Positions 1 to 8,040 of a stretch of DNA of 34,292 nt are shown here, piece by piece (within the stretch, counting starts at the first letter, position 1; each line of letters opens with the position of its first letter). Both the position numbers and the translations under genes were made by a program. Location of the stretch: NCBI GenBank assembly GCA_024277255.1, contig JAJRVQ010000015.1, positions 1 through 34,292 on the forward strand. Reading direction: 5' to 3'. The DNA is from Acidobacteriota bacterium. Lineage in GTDB: Bacteria > Acidobacteriota > Thermoanaerobaculia > Multivoradales > SZUA-115. Under the pieces are notes generated by a model. That model made no database searches, was not told where the DNA came from, and was given only the letters and a program-made list of their open reading frames with translations.

Positions 1-204
1 CCCCAATGGGATCTCGCCTCCAAAGAGGTTTCTCCGGAGCCGCCAAACCAGCCGGAACAGGGCCAGGCACGGCAGGCAGCAGAAGAGAAAGCCGCCCGCG
101 TCGCCTCCCTCGCCACCGGTGTCTTCAGCTTGTTGTTCGGTGGAGTGATCCTGATGATTTATCGGAAAAAGCGCGTGTTGCGGGCGGCGGTGCGGGCCAA
201 TTAG
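1..204 (+). CDS. C-terminal end of a membrane-anchored protein (5' truncated)
   Basis: The frame is open from the first base and stops with TAG at 202-204, giving 67 residues. The first part is rich in Glu, Gln, Pro and Ala and looks like a flexible linker. It is followed by a hydrophobic stretch (about VFSLLFGGVILMIY) and a basic tail with several Lys and Arg, which is what a single membrane helix with a cytoplasmic positive end looks like. The start and any catalytic domain lie outside the window, so the function cannot be named. The frame is chosen over a competing one because of the clear helix-plus-basic-tail pattern. Confidence 0.6.
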   Translation, partial: PQWDLASKEVSPEPPNQPEQGQARQAAEEKAARVASLATGVFSLLFGGVILMIYRKKRVLRAAVRAN

Positions 205-213
205 GTCTTGCCT

Positions 214-348
214 GATTCAAGGAGCGGCGGTTTTGAACCGCCGAAGTGGGCAATCGAAAGCGCCATTTGCAAGAGATGCAGGCGAGACGCCTGCGGTCCC
301 AGTGCTGTCGGCGCGAGTGTTTTGATAATTTAACAAAATTGAATTAAC
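214..348 (+). repeat. Dispersed repeat, copy 1 (related to the MITE-like element at 32224-32377)
   Basis: This stretch aligns over its whole length with 32242-32377. It starts GATTCAAGGAGC, carries a small hairpin (GCGGTTTTGAACCGC) and a larger one (GCAGGCGAGACGCCTGC), and ends TAACAAAATTGAATTAA. The right end corresponds to the terminal inverted repeat of the other copy, but the left inverted repeat is degenerate here (sequence upstream of 214 does not match). It fills almost the whole spacer between the upstream gene and the decarboxylase start at 361. It contains GATAAT at 324-329, a possible -10 box, without a good -35. Confidence 0.85.
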
Positions 349-360
349 GAATTTCCGGCG

Positions 361-1860
361 ATGAACGAGACAACTAAAGAAGAAACCCTCGATCCCGAGG
401 ATTGGGAAACGATGCGCGCCTTGGGGCATCGCGCTATTGACGACGCCGTCGATTTTCTGGCATCGGTGCGGGAGCGACCGGCGTGGCGGGCGGTTCCCGA
501 TGAGGTGGCGGCCCACTTTCAAAGCCCTCTGCCGCTGGAACCCGAGGGCGCGGAACGGGCCTACACGGAATTCACCGAAACCATCCTGCCCTATCCGATG
601 GGCAATGTGCATCCGCGCTTCTGGGCGTGGTACATGGGCAACGGCACCTTCACGGGCGCTCTCGGCGATTTCATGGCGGCGATCATGAATCCCAACCTGG
701 GCGGGGGCAGTCATGCCGCCTACAAGGTCGAGGAGCAGGTGCTCGAATGGATCAAGGAGATCGCCGGTTATCCGCCTGAAGCCAGTGGTCTGCTGGTGAG
801 CGGAGGATCCATGGCCAATCTGATCGGGCTCGCCGTGGCGCGCAATGTCGAAGCTGGCTTCGATGTGCGGGCCGAGGGTTTGCACGGTTCGCCGAAGCCC
901 ATGGTCGTGTATGGCTCAACCGAAGTGCACAGCTGTAATCAGAAGGCGGCGGAGTTGCTCGGTCTCGGTGGCAGAGGCCTGCGAGAGGTCGCGGTGAACC
1001 GCGATTTCACCATCGATGTGTCGCGCCTCGAAGAGGCCATCGCCGAGGACAGGGCTCATGGGCGGCAGCCGATTGCCGTCATCGGCAGCGCCGGCACGGT
1101 CAATACCGGTGCGGTGGATGATCTCAATGCGCTGGCCGATTTGTGCGAGCGCGAGGGCTTGTGGTTTCACGTTGACGGCGCCATCGGCGCGGTGGCCCGA
1201 GTGGCGCCGCAGAACGGACACTTGCTCGCCGGCATCGAGCGCTCGGATTCGGTGGCGCTGGATTTGCACAAGTGGCTGCATGTGCCCTTTGAGGCCGGCG
1301 CCGTGCTGGTGCGCAACGCGGAGGCGCATCGGCGGACCTTCTCCGCGATCCCGGAGTACCTGGAGCACACCGCGCGCGGCTTAGCCGGCGGCGAGAACTG
1401 GTTCAATGAATACGGCCCGCAACTGTCGCGCGGCTTTCGCGCTCTCAAAGTGTGGCTGTCGTTCAAGGAACACGGCATGCGCAAGTTCGGGCGGCTGATC
1501 GACCAGAATATCGCGCAGGCGCAGCTTCTCGCGCGGACAGTGCGGGACCATGCCGAGTTGCAGATGATGGCGCCGGTGGGACTCAACATCGTGTGTTTCC
1601 GCTATTGCCCTTCCGGTGGCGAGGAGCAGGACGGCGCCGATATTGAAATCGACGAGGTGCTCAACCAACTCAATCAGGAATTGCTGATCCGTCTGCATGA
1701 GAGCGGTGTGGCGGCTCCCTCCTACACCACGCTGCACGGTCATTACTGCCTGCGGGCCGCGCTGGCCAATCACCGCACGCGAGTGGAGGATCTGCAGATT
1801 TTCATCGATGAAGTGGTGAAAATCGGGAGGGAACTCAGCGCGGTGACGAAGCACCCATAG
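361..1860 (+). CDS. PLP-dependent group II decarboxylase (aromatic-L-amino-acid decarboxylase family)
   Basis: 499 residues, the usual length for fold-type I group II decarboxylases, which remove the carboxyl group of an amino acid using pyridoxal phosphate. Visible landmarks are GNVHPRFWAWYMGNG near residue 81, SGGSMANL near 147, the cofactor-binding HVDGA (His270, Asp272) and the Schiff-base site LHKWL with Lys304. The more usual text around the lysine is DPHKW; here it is DLHKW. The family covers DOPA, tyrosine, tryptophan and related decarboxylases, and the sequence alone does not fix the substrate. ATG 361 is preceded by no clear Shine-Dalgarno; the repeat at 214-348 ends 12 bases upstream. 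The gene converges on the EF-G gene across a bidirectional terminator. Confidence 0.9.
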   Translation: MNETTKEETLDPEDWETMRALGHRAIDDAVDFLASVRERPAWRAVPDEVAAHFQSPLPLEPEGAERAYTEFTETILPYPMGNVHPRFWAWYMGNGTFTGALGDFMAAIMNPNLGGGSHAAYKVEEQVLEWIKEIAGYPPEASGLLVSGGSMANLIGLAVARNVEAGFDVRAEGLHGSPKPMVVYGSTEVHSCNQKAAELLGLGGRGLREVAVNRDFTIDVSRLEEAIAEDRAHGRQPIAVIGSAGTVNTGAVDDLNALADLCEREGLWFHVDGAIGAVARVAPQNGHLLAGIERSDSVALDLHKWLHVPFEAGAVLVRNAEAHRRTFSAIPEYLEHTARGLAGGENWFNEYGPQLSRGFRALKVWLSFKEHGMRKFGRLIDQNIAQAQLLARTVRDHAELQMMAPVGLNIVCFRYCPSGGEEQDGADIEIDEVLNQLNQELLIRLHESGVAAPSYTTLHGHYCLRAALANHRTRVEDLQIFIDEVVKIGRELSAVTKHP

Positions 1861-1911
1861 CCGGTGGGAGACCGAGGCAACGGAACAGTGCGGCCACGAT
1901 TACGCGGACAC

Positions 1912-1949
1912 AAAAAAGCGGGCACCGGATCGCTCCGCTGCCCGCTTTT
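1912..1949. terminator. Bidirectional rho-independent terminator between decarboxylase and EF-G
   Basis: A run of six A (1912-1917) precedes a GC hairpin at 1918-1945 (GCGGGCA pairing with TGCCCGC, inner CGGA/TCCG pairs, loop TCGC), which is followed by TTTT (1946-1949). The A-run on one side and T-run on the other let it work for both converging genes. Confidence 0.85.
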
Positions 1950-1967
1950 AGAAGGATTAAGTCGGGT

Positions 1968-4070
1968 TCACTTCTGCTTGGCCAATTTCTCGGCTTCGGC
2001 TTTGGCGATGATGTCCGCGGTGACGTTCTTCGGGCACGGCGCGTAGTGGCTGAACTCCATGGAGAACTGGCCGCGGCCGGAAGTCATGGTGCGCAAGTCG
2101 CCGATGTATCCGAACATGTCGAACAAGGGCGCCTCGGCTTTCACGCGGATGCCCGTCGGGGTGGAGTCCTGCGCGGAAATCATGCCGCGGCGGCGATTGA
2201 GGTCGCCGATGACATCGCCGACGTTGCCTTCGGGAGTGAAGACGTCGATCTTCATGATGGGCTCGAGTATCTGCGCGCCGGCCTTGGGGATGGACTGGCG
2301 ATAGGCCGCCTTGGAGGCGACTTCGAAAGCGACGGCCGAGGAGTCGACCGCGTGGTGGGCACCATCGACGAGGGTGACTTTCACCTTCATCATCGGGAAC
2401 CCGGCGAGCACGCCCTTGTCCATGGAAAGGCGGAAGCCCTTCTCCACGGCAGGCCAGTATTCGCGGGGCACGTTGCCGCCGACGACCTTGGATTCGAACT
2501 CGAAGTTTTCCTCGCTCTCCGGATCGTCGAGGGGCTCGATGATATAGTCGAGCTTGGCGAACTGGCCGGAACCACCGGTCTGCTTCTTGTGGACGTAGGT
2601 GTCTTCGATGCGCTTGGTGACGGTCTCGCGGTAGGCCACTTGAGGGGCGCCGACGGTCACTTCGACACCGTGGGTGCGCTTCAAAATATCGACCTTGATG
2701 TCGAGGTGAAGCTCGCCCATGCCCTTGAGAATGGTCTCGCCGGAGTCGCGGTCGGTCTCGACGTGGAAGGACGGGTCCTCCTTGACCATCTTGCCGATGG
2801 CGACGGCGAGTTTCTCCGCGTTGGTCTTGTCGATGGGCTCGACGGCGATGGAGATCACCGGCGCCGGAAACACCATGGGCTCCAGCGTGCCGGGGCTTTT
2901 CGGGTCGCACAGGGTGTGACCGGTCTGGACGTTTTTCAGACCGACCAGGGCGATGATGTCGCCGGCCTGCGCGCTGTCGAGGTCCTCGCGGGAATCGGCG
3001 TGCATCTCGACCAGTCGACCGATGCGCTCGGTCTTGCCGGTGAAAGTGTTGAGCAGGTTGTCGCCCTTTTTCACCACGCCCGAGTAGACGCGGGTGAAGG
3101 TCAGCGAGCCATACTGGTCATCCATGATCTTGAAGGCGAGACCGCGGAACGGCGCGTCGGCGGTGACGGTCGCGACTTCGCCGGTTTCGATGCCCTCGAG
3201 GTCGATGATGGGTTGTGGGGGCACCTCGGTCGGGCTCGGCAGGTAGTCGACCACGGCGGAGAGCACGTTCTGCACGCCCTTGTTTTTGAAGGCGGAGCCA
3301 CAGAGTGTGGGGAAGAAGTCGAGATTGATGGTGCCTTTGCGGATGCACCTCTTGAGGGTGTCGATGTCGGGTTCGTTGCCTTCGAGGTAGTCCTCCATGA
3401 CGTCGTCGTCCTGCTCCACCGCGGTCTCGATGAGCTCGTTACGGTACTCCTCGACCTTGTCGACCATGTCGGCTGGCACGTCCTGAAGTTCGTAATTTTC
3501 CGGCTCGCCGGATTCATCCCAGACCCAGGCCTTGCGGGTCAGCAGGTCGACCACTCCGGAAAACTCATCCTCGGTGCCGATAGGCAGGCACATCACCAGC
3601 GGCTTGGCGGCGAGCACCTCTTTGATTTGCTCGACCACGCGATAGAAATCGGCGCCGATGCGGTCCATCTTATTGACAAAGATGATGCGGGCGACCTTGG
3701 AATCGTTGGCGTAGCGCCAGTTGGTCTCCGACTGCGGCTCGACTCCGCCCGATCCGCAGAACACGCCGACACCGCCGTCGAGCACTTTCAGCGAACGATA
3801 CACCTCGATGGTGAAGTCCACGTGCCCGGGAGTGTCGATGATGTTGAAGCGGTGATCATCCCAAAAGCAGGTGGTCGCAGCCGACTGAATGGTGATGCCG
3901 CGCTCCTGTTCCTGTTCCATGAAGTCTGTGGTGGCTTCGCCGTCGTGGACTTCACCGGTCTTGTGGATTTTACCGGTGAGCTTCAGGATACGCTCCGTGG
4001 TGGTCGTCTTGCCGGCGTCCACGTGGGCGAAAATCCCGATATTTCTGTATTTGGAAAGGTCTACTGCCAT
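1968..4070 (-). CDS. fusA: Translation elongation factor G (stand-alone copy, EF-G2/FusB-like)
   Basis: 700 residues from ATG at 4070; an upstream TTG-started extension to 4118 is unlikely. EF-G drives GTP-dependent ribosome translocation. G motifs are intact: AHVDAGKT (15-22), RGIT (57-60), DTPGH (79-83), NKMD (133-136) and a GSA motif near residue 259. The [18 protein letters not shown] stretch and CFWDDH resemble, as I recall them, the second EF-G (FusB) of gammaproteobacteria more than the str-operon protein. No rpsL, rpsG or tuf gene is nearby, which also fits a secondary copy. It ends at the shared terminator 1912-1949; upstream lies pdxH on the same strand with a 150-base spacer. The assignment to EF-G is secure; the paralogue type is from memory. 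Confidence 0.95.
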   Translation of the reverse strand: MAVDLSKYRNIGIFAHVDAGKTTTTERILKLTGKIHKTGEVHDGEATTDFMEQEQERGITIQSAATTCFWDDHRFNIIDTPGHVDFTIEVYRSLKVLDGGVGVFCGSGGVEPQSETNWRYANDSKVARIIFVNKMDRIGADFYRVVEQIKEVLAAKPLVMCLPIGTEDEFSGVVDLLTRKAWVWDESGEPENYELQDVPADMVDKVEEYRNELIETAVEQDDDVMEDYLEGNEPDIDTLKRCIRKGTINLDFFPTLCGSAFKNKGVQNVLSAVVDYLPSPTEVPPQPIIDLEGIETGEVATVTADAPFRGLAFKIMDDQYGSLTFTRVYSGVVKKGDNLLNTFTGKTERIGRLVEMHADSREDLDSAQAGDIIALVGLKNVQTGHTLCDPKSPGTLEPMVFPAPVISIAVEPIDKTNAEKLAVAIGKMVKEDPSFHVETDRDSGETILKGMGELHLDIKVDILKRTHGVEVTVGAPQVAYRETVTKRIEDTYVHKKQTGGSGQFAKLDYIIEPLDDPESEENFEFESKVVGGNVPREYWPAVEKGFRLSMDKGVLAGFPMMKVKVTLVDGAHHAVDSSAVAFEVASKAAYRQSIPKAGAQILEPIMKIDVFTPEGNVGDVIGDLNRRRGMISAQDSTPTGIRVKAEAPLFDMFGYIGDLRTMTSGRGQFSMEFSHYAPCPKNVTADIIAKAEAEKLAKQK

Positions 4071-4220
4071 TTTTTCTGTCTGGTTGGTTTTGGAGCCCTC
4101 GATACGCAAAGACGCCAAAAAAGAACGCCATAGCTACTATCAATCCACCCGTTCGCAACCGCGAATTCCACCGCCGCTCTCAGAAAGCGAAGTTTCGCGT
4201 CAGCCAAATAGTCAGCCGCT

Positions 4221-4886
4221 TCACGGCGCCAGACGGGAAATATCCCAATCGTCGCGGTCGCCACCTTCGCTTCGCTGATACTCGAAGCGGTCGTGGATGC
4301 GATCTTTGCCGCCCTGCCAGAATTCGAAACGGCTCGGCAAAATGCGAAAACCGCCCCAGAAATCAGGGCAGGGGATCTCACCGCCGGCGAACTTGCGCTT
4401 CATCTCATCGAGTTTGGTCAGCAGCAGGGATTTCGACGACACCACGCTGCTCTGAGTCGATACCCATGCGCCGAGGCGGGATCCGGTGGGGCGGGAAAGG
4501 AAGTATTTCACCGTCTCCGTGCGGCTGATCTTTTCCGCGACTCCCTCGATCTTGAGCTGTCGCTCCAGGCCCAGCCAGGGAAACAGCAGGGCGACCCTCG
4601 GATTGGCCGCAATGTCGTGGGCCTTGCGGCTCTGGTAGTTGGTGAAGAACACGAAGCCGCGCTCGTCGTAGGCTTTCAGCAACACGGTGCGCGAGCTGGG
4701 TTGGCCATCGGGGGAGACGGTCGACAGCGTCATCGCGTTGACTTCGATGATCTCCGGGGCCGCGGAGGCCTCTGCGAACCAGGCGCGGAACTGGGCGACC
4801 GGGTCGGCTGCGAGATCCTCGCGATTGAGCGCGCCGCGCTCGTAGCTGCGGCGCAGGGAAGCGGGATCTGGCGGGGCGTCGGCCAT
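4221..4886 (-). CDS. pdxH: Pyridoxamine/pyridoxine 5'-phosphate oxidase
   Basis: 221 residues from ATG 4886, close to the family's usual 210-220. PdxH is an FMN flavoprotein that oxidises pyridoxamine or pyridoxine phosphate to PLP in the cytoplasm, which would serve the decarboxylase at 361 among other enzymes. Family signatures are visible: SSRTVLLKAYDERGFVFFTN (FMN and substrate contacts), the SRKA motif, RPTGSRLGAW, RFEFWQGG followed by RIHDR near the C-terminus, and the terminal SRLAP that is nearly invariant in PdxH. The longer reading back to 4961 would use a weak start and add an atypical N-terminus. Downstream of ffh in the same direction with a 77-base spacer. Confidence 0.95.
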   Translation of the reverse strand: MADAPPDPASLRRSYERGALNREDLAADPVAQFRAWFAEASAAPEIIEVNAMTLSTVSPDGQPSSRTVLLKAYDERGFVFFTNYQSRKAHDIAANPRVALLFPWLGLERQLKIEGVAEKISRTETVKYFLSRPTGSRLGAWVSTQSSVVSSKSLLLTKLDEMKRKFAGGEIPCPDFWGGFRILPSRFEFWQGGKDRIHDRFEYQRSEGGDRDDWDISRLAP

Positions 4887-4910
4887 GGGGTGGGTTGCGT
4901 TGCGAATTGA

Positions 4911-4955
4911 GCTTGGGCGGAGACGGAAAAGCTTGGGCGGAGACGGAGCTCCGCC
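4911..4955. repeat. 17-bp direct repeat with GC hairpin between ffh and pdxH
   Basis: GCTTGGGCGGAGACGGA occurs twice, at 4911-4927 and 4931-4947, with a 20-base period. The second copy runs into a hairpin in which GGCGGAG (4936-4942) pairs with CTCCGCC (4949-4955). It could fold in the ffh transcript just past the stop, but no T-tract follows on that strand. Confidence 0.7.
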
Positions 4956-4963
4956 CTCCAAAA

Positions 4964-6316
4964 TTATCCAAGTCCGGGGAATCCGCCCATGCCGCCGCCA
5001 CCTCCGCCGCCGAACTGCTTCATCATTTTGCGCATCTTGCCTTTGCTCTTCATCATCTTGCGCATCATGCCGAACTGCTTGAGCAACTGATTGACCTGCA
5101 TCACCGAGGTGCCGCTGCCGAGGGCGATGCGTTTGCGGCGGGAGCCCTTGATGATTTCGGGGCGGCGGCGCTCTTTCGGTGTCATGGAGAGGACGATGGC
5201 CTCGGTGTGGGCCATTTTCTTGTCGTCCACCGGCATGTTGGCCATCTGCTTACCCATGCCCGGGATCATTCCCATCAGGCTCTGCATGCCACCCATTTTC
5301 TTCATCATCCTCATCTGCGTGAGGAAATCGTTGAAATCGAATTGGGCCCGCTTCAATCGGTCGGCCATGTGGGTCGCCTCCTTCTCATCGAAGGCCTCGG
5401 CGGCGCGCTCCACCAGTCCGACGACGTCACCCATGCCGAGGATGCGGTTGGCGATGCGGTCGGGATCGAACACCTCCAGTGCCGACATTTTCTCTCCGGT
5501 GCCGGCGAACTTGATCGGTTTTTGGGTCACCGAGCGCATCGACAGGGCCGCGCCGCCGCGGGCGTCGCCGTCGAGCTTGGTGAGGACGATGCCGGTGATG
5601 CCGACGGCGTCGTCGAAATGCGTTGCCACGCTGACGGCCTGCTGACCGGTGGCGGCATCGGCGACCAGCAGCACTTCGCGCGGGTCGAGGAAGTCGCGCA
5701 GTTTTTTCAACTCGGCGACAAGATCCTTGTCGATCTCCTGGCGCCCGGCGGTGTCGAAAATCACCGCGGTGCCATTCTGCGTTTCGACCCATTTGAGCGC
5801 CGCCTTGGCGACCTTGATGACATCGGTTTCGCCCGGATCGGGAGTGAACACGGGCACGTCGATCTGCTTGCCGATCTGGGCGAGCTGATCGATGGCGGCG
5901 GGCCGGTAGAGGTCGCAGGCGACGAGCAGGGGGCGGCGCCCCTCTTTCTTCAAATGGACGGCCAGCTTGCCCGAGGTGGTGGTCTTGCCCGCGCCGTTGA
6001 GGCCGACCATGAGGATGCGCGCCGGCGGATTGAGATCGAGCGAGGACCGGTCGTCGCCGAGCAGTTTGGCGAGTTCGTCGTGGAAGACCTTTACGATCTG
6101 CTGGCCGGGCTTGATTGACTTGAGCACCGCCTCGCCGAGGGCCTGCTCCTTGACCGAGGCGATGAAGTCCTTGACCACGGAGAACTCGACGTCGGCCTCC
6201 AGCAGCGCCAGCCGGATCTCGCGCATGGCGTCGGAGATATTTTTCTCACTGAGCTTGCCGTGGCCGCGGAGCTTTTTGAAGACGCCTTCGAGATTGTCGG
6301 AGAGTTGGTTGAACAT
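4964..6316 (-). CDS. ffh: Signal recognition particle protein Ffh (SRP54)
   Basis: 450 residues, normal for Ffh. It is the GTPase that binds 4.5S RNA and nascent hydrophobic signal sequences and brings ribosomes to the FtsY receptor at the membrane. The N domain (1-90) is followed by the G domain with GLNGAGKT (105-112), DTAGR (188-192), and TKLDG (246-250). The M domain (about 300-430) is rich in Met (MRMMKKMGG, MIPGMGKQM, MMRKMMKSKGKMRKMMKQ), as expected for signal-peptide binding. The usual DTAGRL carries Gln after Arg here. The C-terminus ends in a poly-Gly tail. ATG 6316 lacks an obvious Shine-Dalgarno. Confidence 0.97.
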   Translation of the reverse strand: MFNQLSDNLEGVFKKLRGHGKLSEKNISDAMREIRLALLEADVEFSVVKDFIASVKEQALGEAVLKSIKPGQQIVKVFHDELAKLLGDDRSSLDLNPPARILMVGLNGAGKTTTSGKLAVHLKKEGRRPLLVACDLYRPAAIDQLAQIGKQIDVPVFTPDPGETDVIKVAKAALKWVETQNGTAVIFDTAGRQEIDKDLVAELKKLRDFLDPREVLLVADAATGQQAVSVATHFDDAVGITGIVLTKLDGDARGGAALSMRSVTQKPIKFAGTGEKMSALEVFDPDRIANRILGMGDVVGLVERAAEAFDEKEATHMADRLKRAQFDFNDFLTQMRMMKKMGGMQSLMGMIPGMGKQMANMPVDDKKMAHTEAIVLSMTPKERRRPEIIKGSRRKRIALGSGTSVMQVNQLLKQFGMMRKMMKSKGKMRKMMKQFGGGGGGGMGGFPGLG

Positions 6317-6339
6317 GGGTGACGGGAGTCAGAAATAGG

Positions 6340-6384
6340 GGATAGCGGCACAGGGGTCAGCGACACAGGGGATCGCGGCAGAGC
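6340..6384. repeat. Three 15-bp tandem units
   Basis: GGATAGCGGCACAGG (6340-6354), GGTCAGCGACACAGG (6355-6369) and GGATCGCGGCAGAGC (6370-6384) follow each other without gaps. The same AGCGGCACAGGG wording recurs at 32174-32208. Confidence 0.7.
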
Positions 6385-6394
6385 GGCTCAAGAG

Positions 6395-6436
6395 GCGGGA
6401 ACTTGCCCGCGTTTCTCCAGAGGGGCAAGCTCCCGC
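6395..6436 (+). repeat. Long imperfect hairpin followed by TTTT
   Basis: GCGGGAACTTGCCC (6395-6408) pairs with GGGCAAGCTCCCGC (6423-6436), 13 of 14 bases, and TTTT follows at 6437-6440. The shape is terminator-like in the plus direction, but no plus-strand gene ends just before it, so it may simply be another dispersed palindrome. Confidence 0.55.
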
Positions 6437-6453
6437 TTTTCGCGAGTCCGTTC

Positions 6454-6483
6454 CGGCGGTTGCAAACCGCCGTTCCTTGAAAT
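6454..6483 (-). repeat. Fragment of the dispersed repeat, inverted
   Basis: Read on the minus strand this gives TTCAAGGAACGGCGG followed by a matching arm CCGCCG, the same as the left part of the repeat at 214-243 with one or two changes. Only the first hairpin part of the element is present. Confidence 0.65.
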
Positions 6484-6547
6484 CCGGCGAAATCGCCTCA
6501 AAGTTGGCGGGAGAATGGAGACGCGGATACCGGCCATCCCATTGACG

Positions 6548-6718
6548 ATGACGAGGAAGAAAAAACGGATCGCAATCTACCTCACCCTGGCGGTTGTCGG
6601 CTTGGCGGACCCCGGAAAGATGGAAGTGATCATCGAGGACGCGCGCGATTCCGAAAATCCATGGATGCACACCCCGGTTGAATTGATTCAGTGGGCGGTG
6701 CTGGGAGGTGCGAAGTAA
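6548..6718 (+). CDS. Possible small protein of unknown function (56 residues)
   Basis: A plus-strand frame from ATG 6548 to TAA 6718; an alternative ATG at 6515 would add 11 residues. The product begins MTRKKKRIAIYLTLAVVGLA, i.e. a basic start followed by a short hydrophobic stretch, then an acidic middle (MEVIIEDARDSE) and a C-terminus with QWAVLGGAK. Third codon positions are strongly GC-rich, like the surrounding real genes, which is the main reason to list it. Against it: no good ribosome binding site, short length, and repeats immediately upstream. I do not recognise it; it could also be the remnant of a longer gene. Confidence 0.35.
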   Translation: MTRKKKRIAIYLTLAVVGLADPGKMEVIIEDARDSENPWMHTPVELIQWAVLGGAK

Positions 6719-6823
6719 AACCGCACCCCTTTGCGCCGATCTGGTTTCCCGGCACGCGGGAGCCCGTCGGCAACCGCCGGCGATTGATCCGCCGCAGCGA
6801 TCAAAATCGAGCGCCCTCTCTCC

Positions 6824-8008
6824 CTACCAGATGCGGTGGAGGAGGCGGCCGAGGGGCCCGCGTTTCTTCTCGGGTTTCACCGGGACCGAAGCGGGGGAAT
6901 TCGCTCCGGGGAATGCCGCTTGCGCTCCGGGAGCACCGGACGGGGTTGATTCGGCGGGAGAGGAGGCCAGGCCCAGCGGGTCGGGTTCAGGCGCGAAAAC
7001 CGGCGCGGGAGTGGCCGCTGGTGCCGGAGTGGGGTCGGTCCGGGGAGGGGTCGACGGGACCGGAGCCGCAGCGGGCGGCGCGGCTGGAGCGGCGGGTCGG
7101 GTGCCGCCGGAATTTCCGCCGACCGATGCCATTGGCACGAATCCGTCGTCGCGGCCTGTTGCCGCCGTCGTCGCGCGTTCCAGTGACTTCGGATCGGCGG
7201 TGAGTCGCGGCACTCCGGGAGTTCCTCGATCGACATTGACCGGCATCGTTTCTTCCTTCTGCGGAGTGAAACGGGAAGACGCCAGGGGGTCGGGTTCGGA
7301 CTTTGGCTGGGCCGGAGCGGGTGCGGGTGCGGGCGTCGGGGGTGGGTCCGCCTTGGGAGGCATGACCGCGAGGGCAGTCGGCGGCGTCGCCGGGGTCGAA
7401 GTCAGGTTCGTCGCCGGCGGCGTACCGGCACCTTCTTCCAGCACCCGAGTGCGGACGATCTTGATCGACTTGGTCGGGACATTGTGGTCGTCGGCCGGTG
7501 CACCGGCGATGTCGTCGAACACTTCGAGGCCTTTGGATACCGTGCCGAACACGGTGTATTCGCCGTCGAGCGGCGCGATCTCCCGCAATGCCACATAGAA
7601 TTGGCTGCCGCTGGAGGCCTTATCCGGATTCACCTTGTCACCAAGGCGCGACGCGGCCACCGCGCCGCGCACGTGCTTGCCGCCGGTCTCCGCCGGCACC
7701 GTGTATCCCGGGCCGCCCGTACCCCAGCGGTCGCGCGCCTTCGGGTCCTTGGTCAGCGGATCGCCGCTCTGGACGATGTAGTTGGGGATCACCCGATGAA
7801 AGGCGACGCCGTCGTAAAATCCCTCCTCGCACAATTTGACGAAGTTCGCGCTGGTCTTGGGCGCGATCTTTTCATCGAGTCGGATGACCACTGTGCGCTC
7901 CGCTCCGGCCACATCGATGGTGATTTCCACGTCGGTTGCCCGCGCCGCGGACGCCAGACCCCAGCCTAGCCCGGCCAGGCCCAGTATTCCCATTTTCAGG
8001 ATATTCAT
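6824..8008 (-). CDS. Exported cyclophilin-type peptidyl-prolyl isomerase with long Pro/Ala-rich tail
   Basis: 394 residues from ATG 8008, preceded by a fair Shine-Dalgarno (GAGAGGAA). A signal peptide occupies about residues 1-24 (ending SAARA). The cyclophilin domain spans about 26-190 and has FHRVIPN (70-76, with the catalytic Arg at 72), QSGD, SGSQFYVAL (133-141) and LDGEYTVFG, so it should catalyse proline cis-trans isomerisation outside the cytoplasm. From about 195 to the end lies a low-complexity region full of Pro, Ala, Thr and Ser, finishing with a basic-hydrophobic GPLGRLLHRIW. Typical bacterial secreted cyclophilins are about 190 residues, so the tail doubles the length. Its role is unknown. 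Confidence 0.9.
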   Translation of the reverse strand: MNILKMGILGLAGLGWGLASAARATDVEITIDVAGAERTVVIRLDEKIAPKTSANFVKLCEEGFYDGVAFHRVIPNYIVQSGDPLTKDPKARDRWGTGGPGYTVPAETGGKHVRGAVAASRLGDKVNPDKASSGSQFYVALREIAPLDGEYTVFGTVSKGLEVFDDIAGAPADDHNVPTKSIKIVRTRVLEEGAGTPPATNLTSTPATPPTALAVMPPKADPPPTPAPAPAPAQPKSEPDPLASSRFTPQKEETMPVNVDRGTPGVPRLTADPKSLERATTAATGRDDGFVPMASVGGNSGGTRPAAPAAPPAAAPVPSTPPRTDPTPAPAATPAPVFAPEPDPLGLASSPAESTPSGAPGAQAAFPGANSPASVPVKPEKKRGPLGRLLHRIW

Positions 8009-8040
8009 GATGGATTCCTCTCGGTATGTTTCGCTGTTCC

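Larger units (their letters stand above)
6317..6823. other. 507-base spacer with small repeats and one possible small gene
   Basis: Between ffh and the cyclophilin gene. It holds a 15-bp tandem repeat (6340-6384), a long hairpin (6395-6436), an inverted fragment of the dispersed repeat (6454-6483), and a possible small plus-strand gene (6548-6718). I see nothing in 6719-6823. Confidence 0.6.

Noticed and set aside
4071..4118. 16-residue N-terminal extension of EF-G from a TTG codon
   Set aside because: The ATG at 4070 gives the standard [14 protein letters not shown] start; the extension has no family similarity.
2046..4133. 695-codon open frame on the plus strand
   Set aside because: It is antisense to the EF-G gene. 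Its sequence is low in structure and rich in His, Asp, Gly and Val, the usual shadow of a GC-rich coding strand.
4895..6118. 407-codon open frame antisense to ffh
   Set aside because: Composition is a complement artefact, and ffh on the other strand has full motif support.
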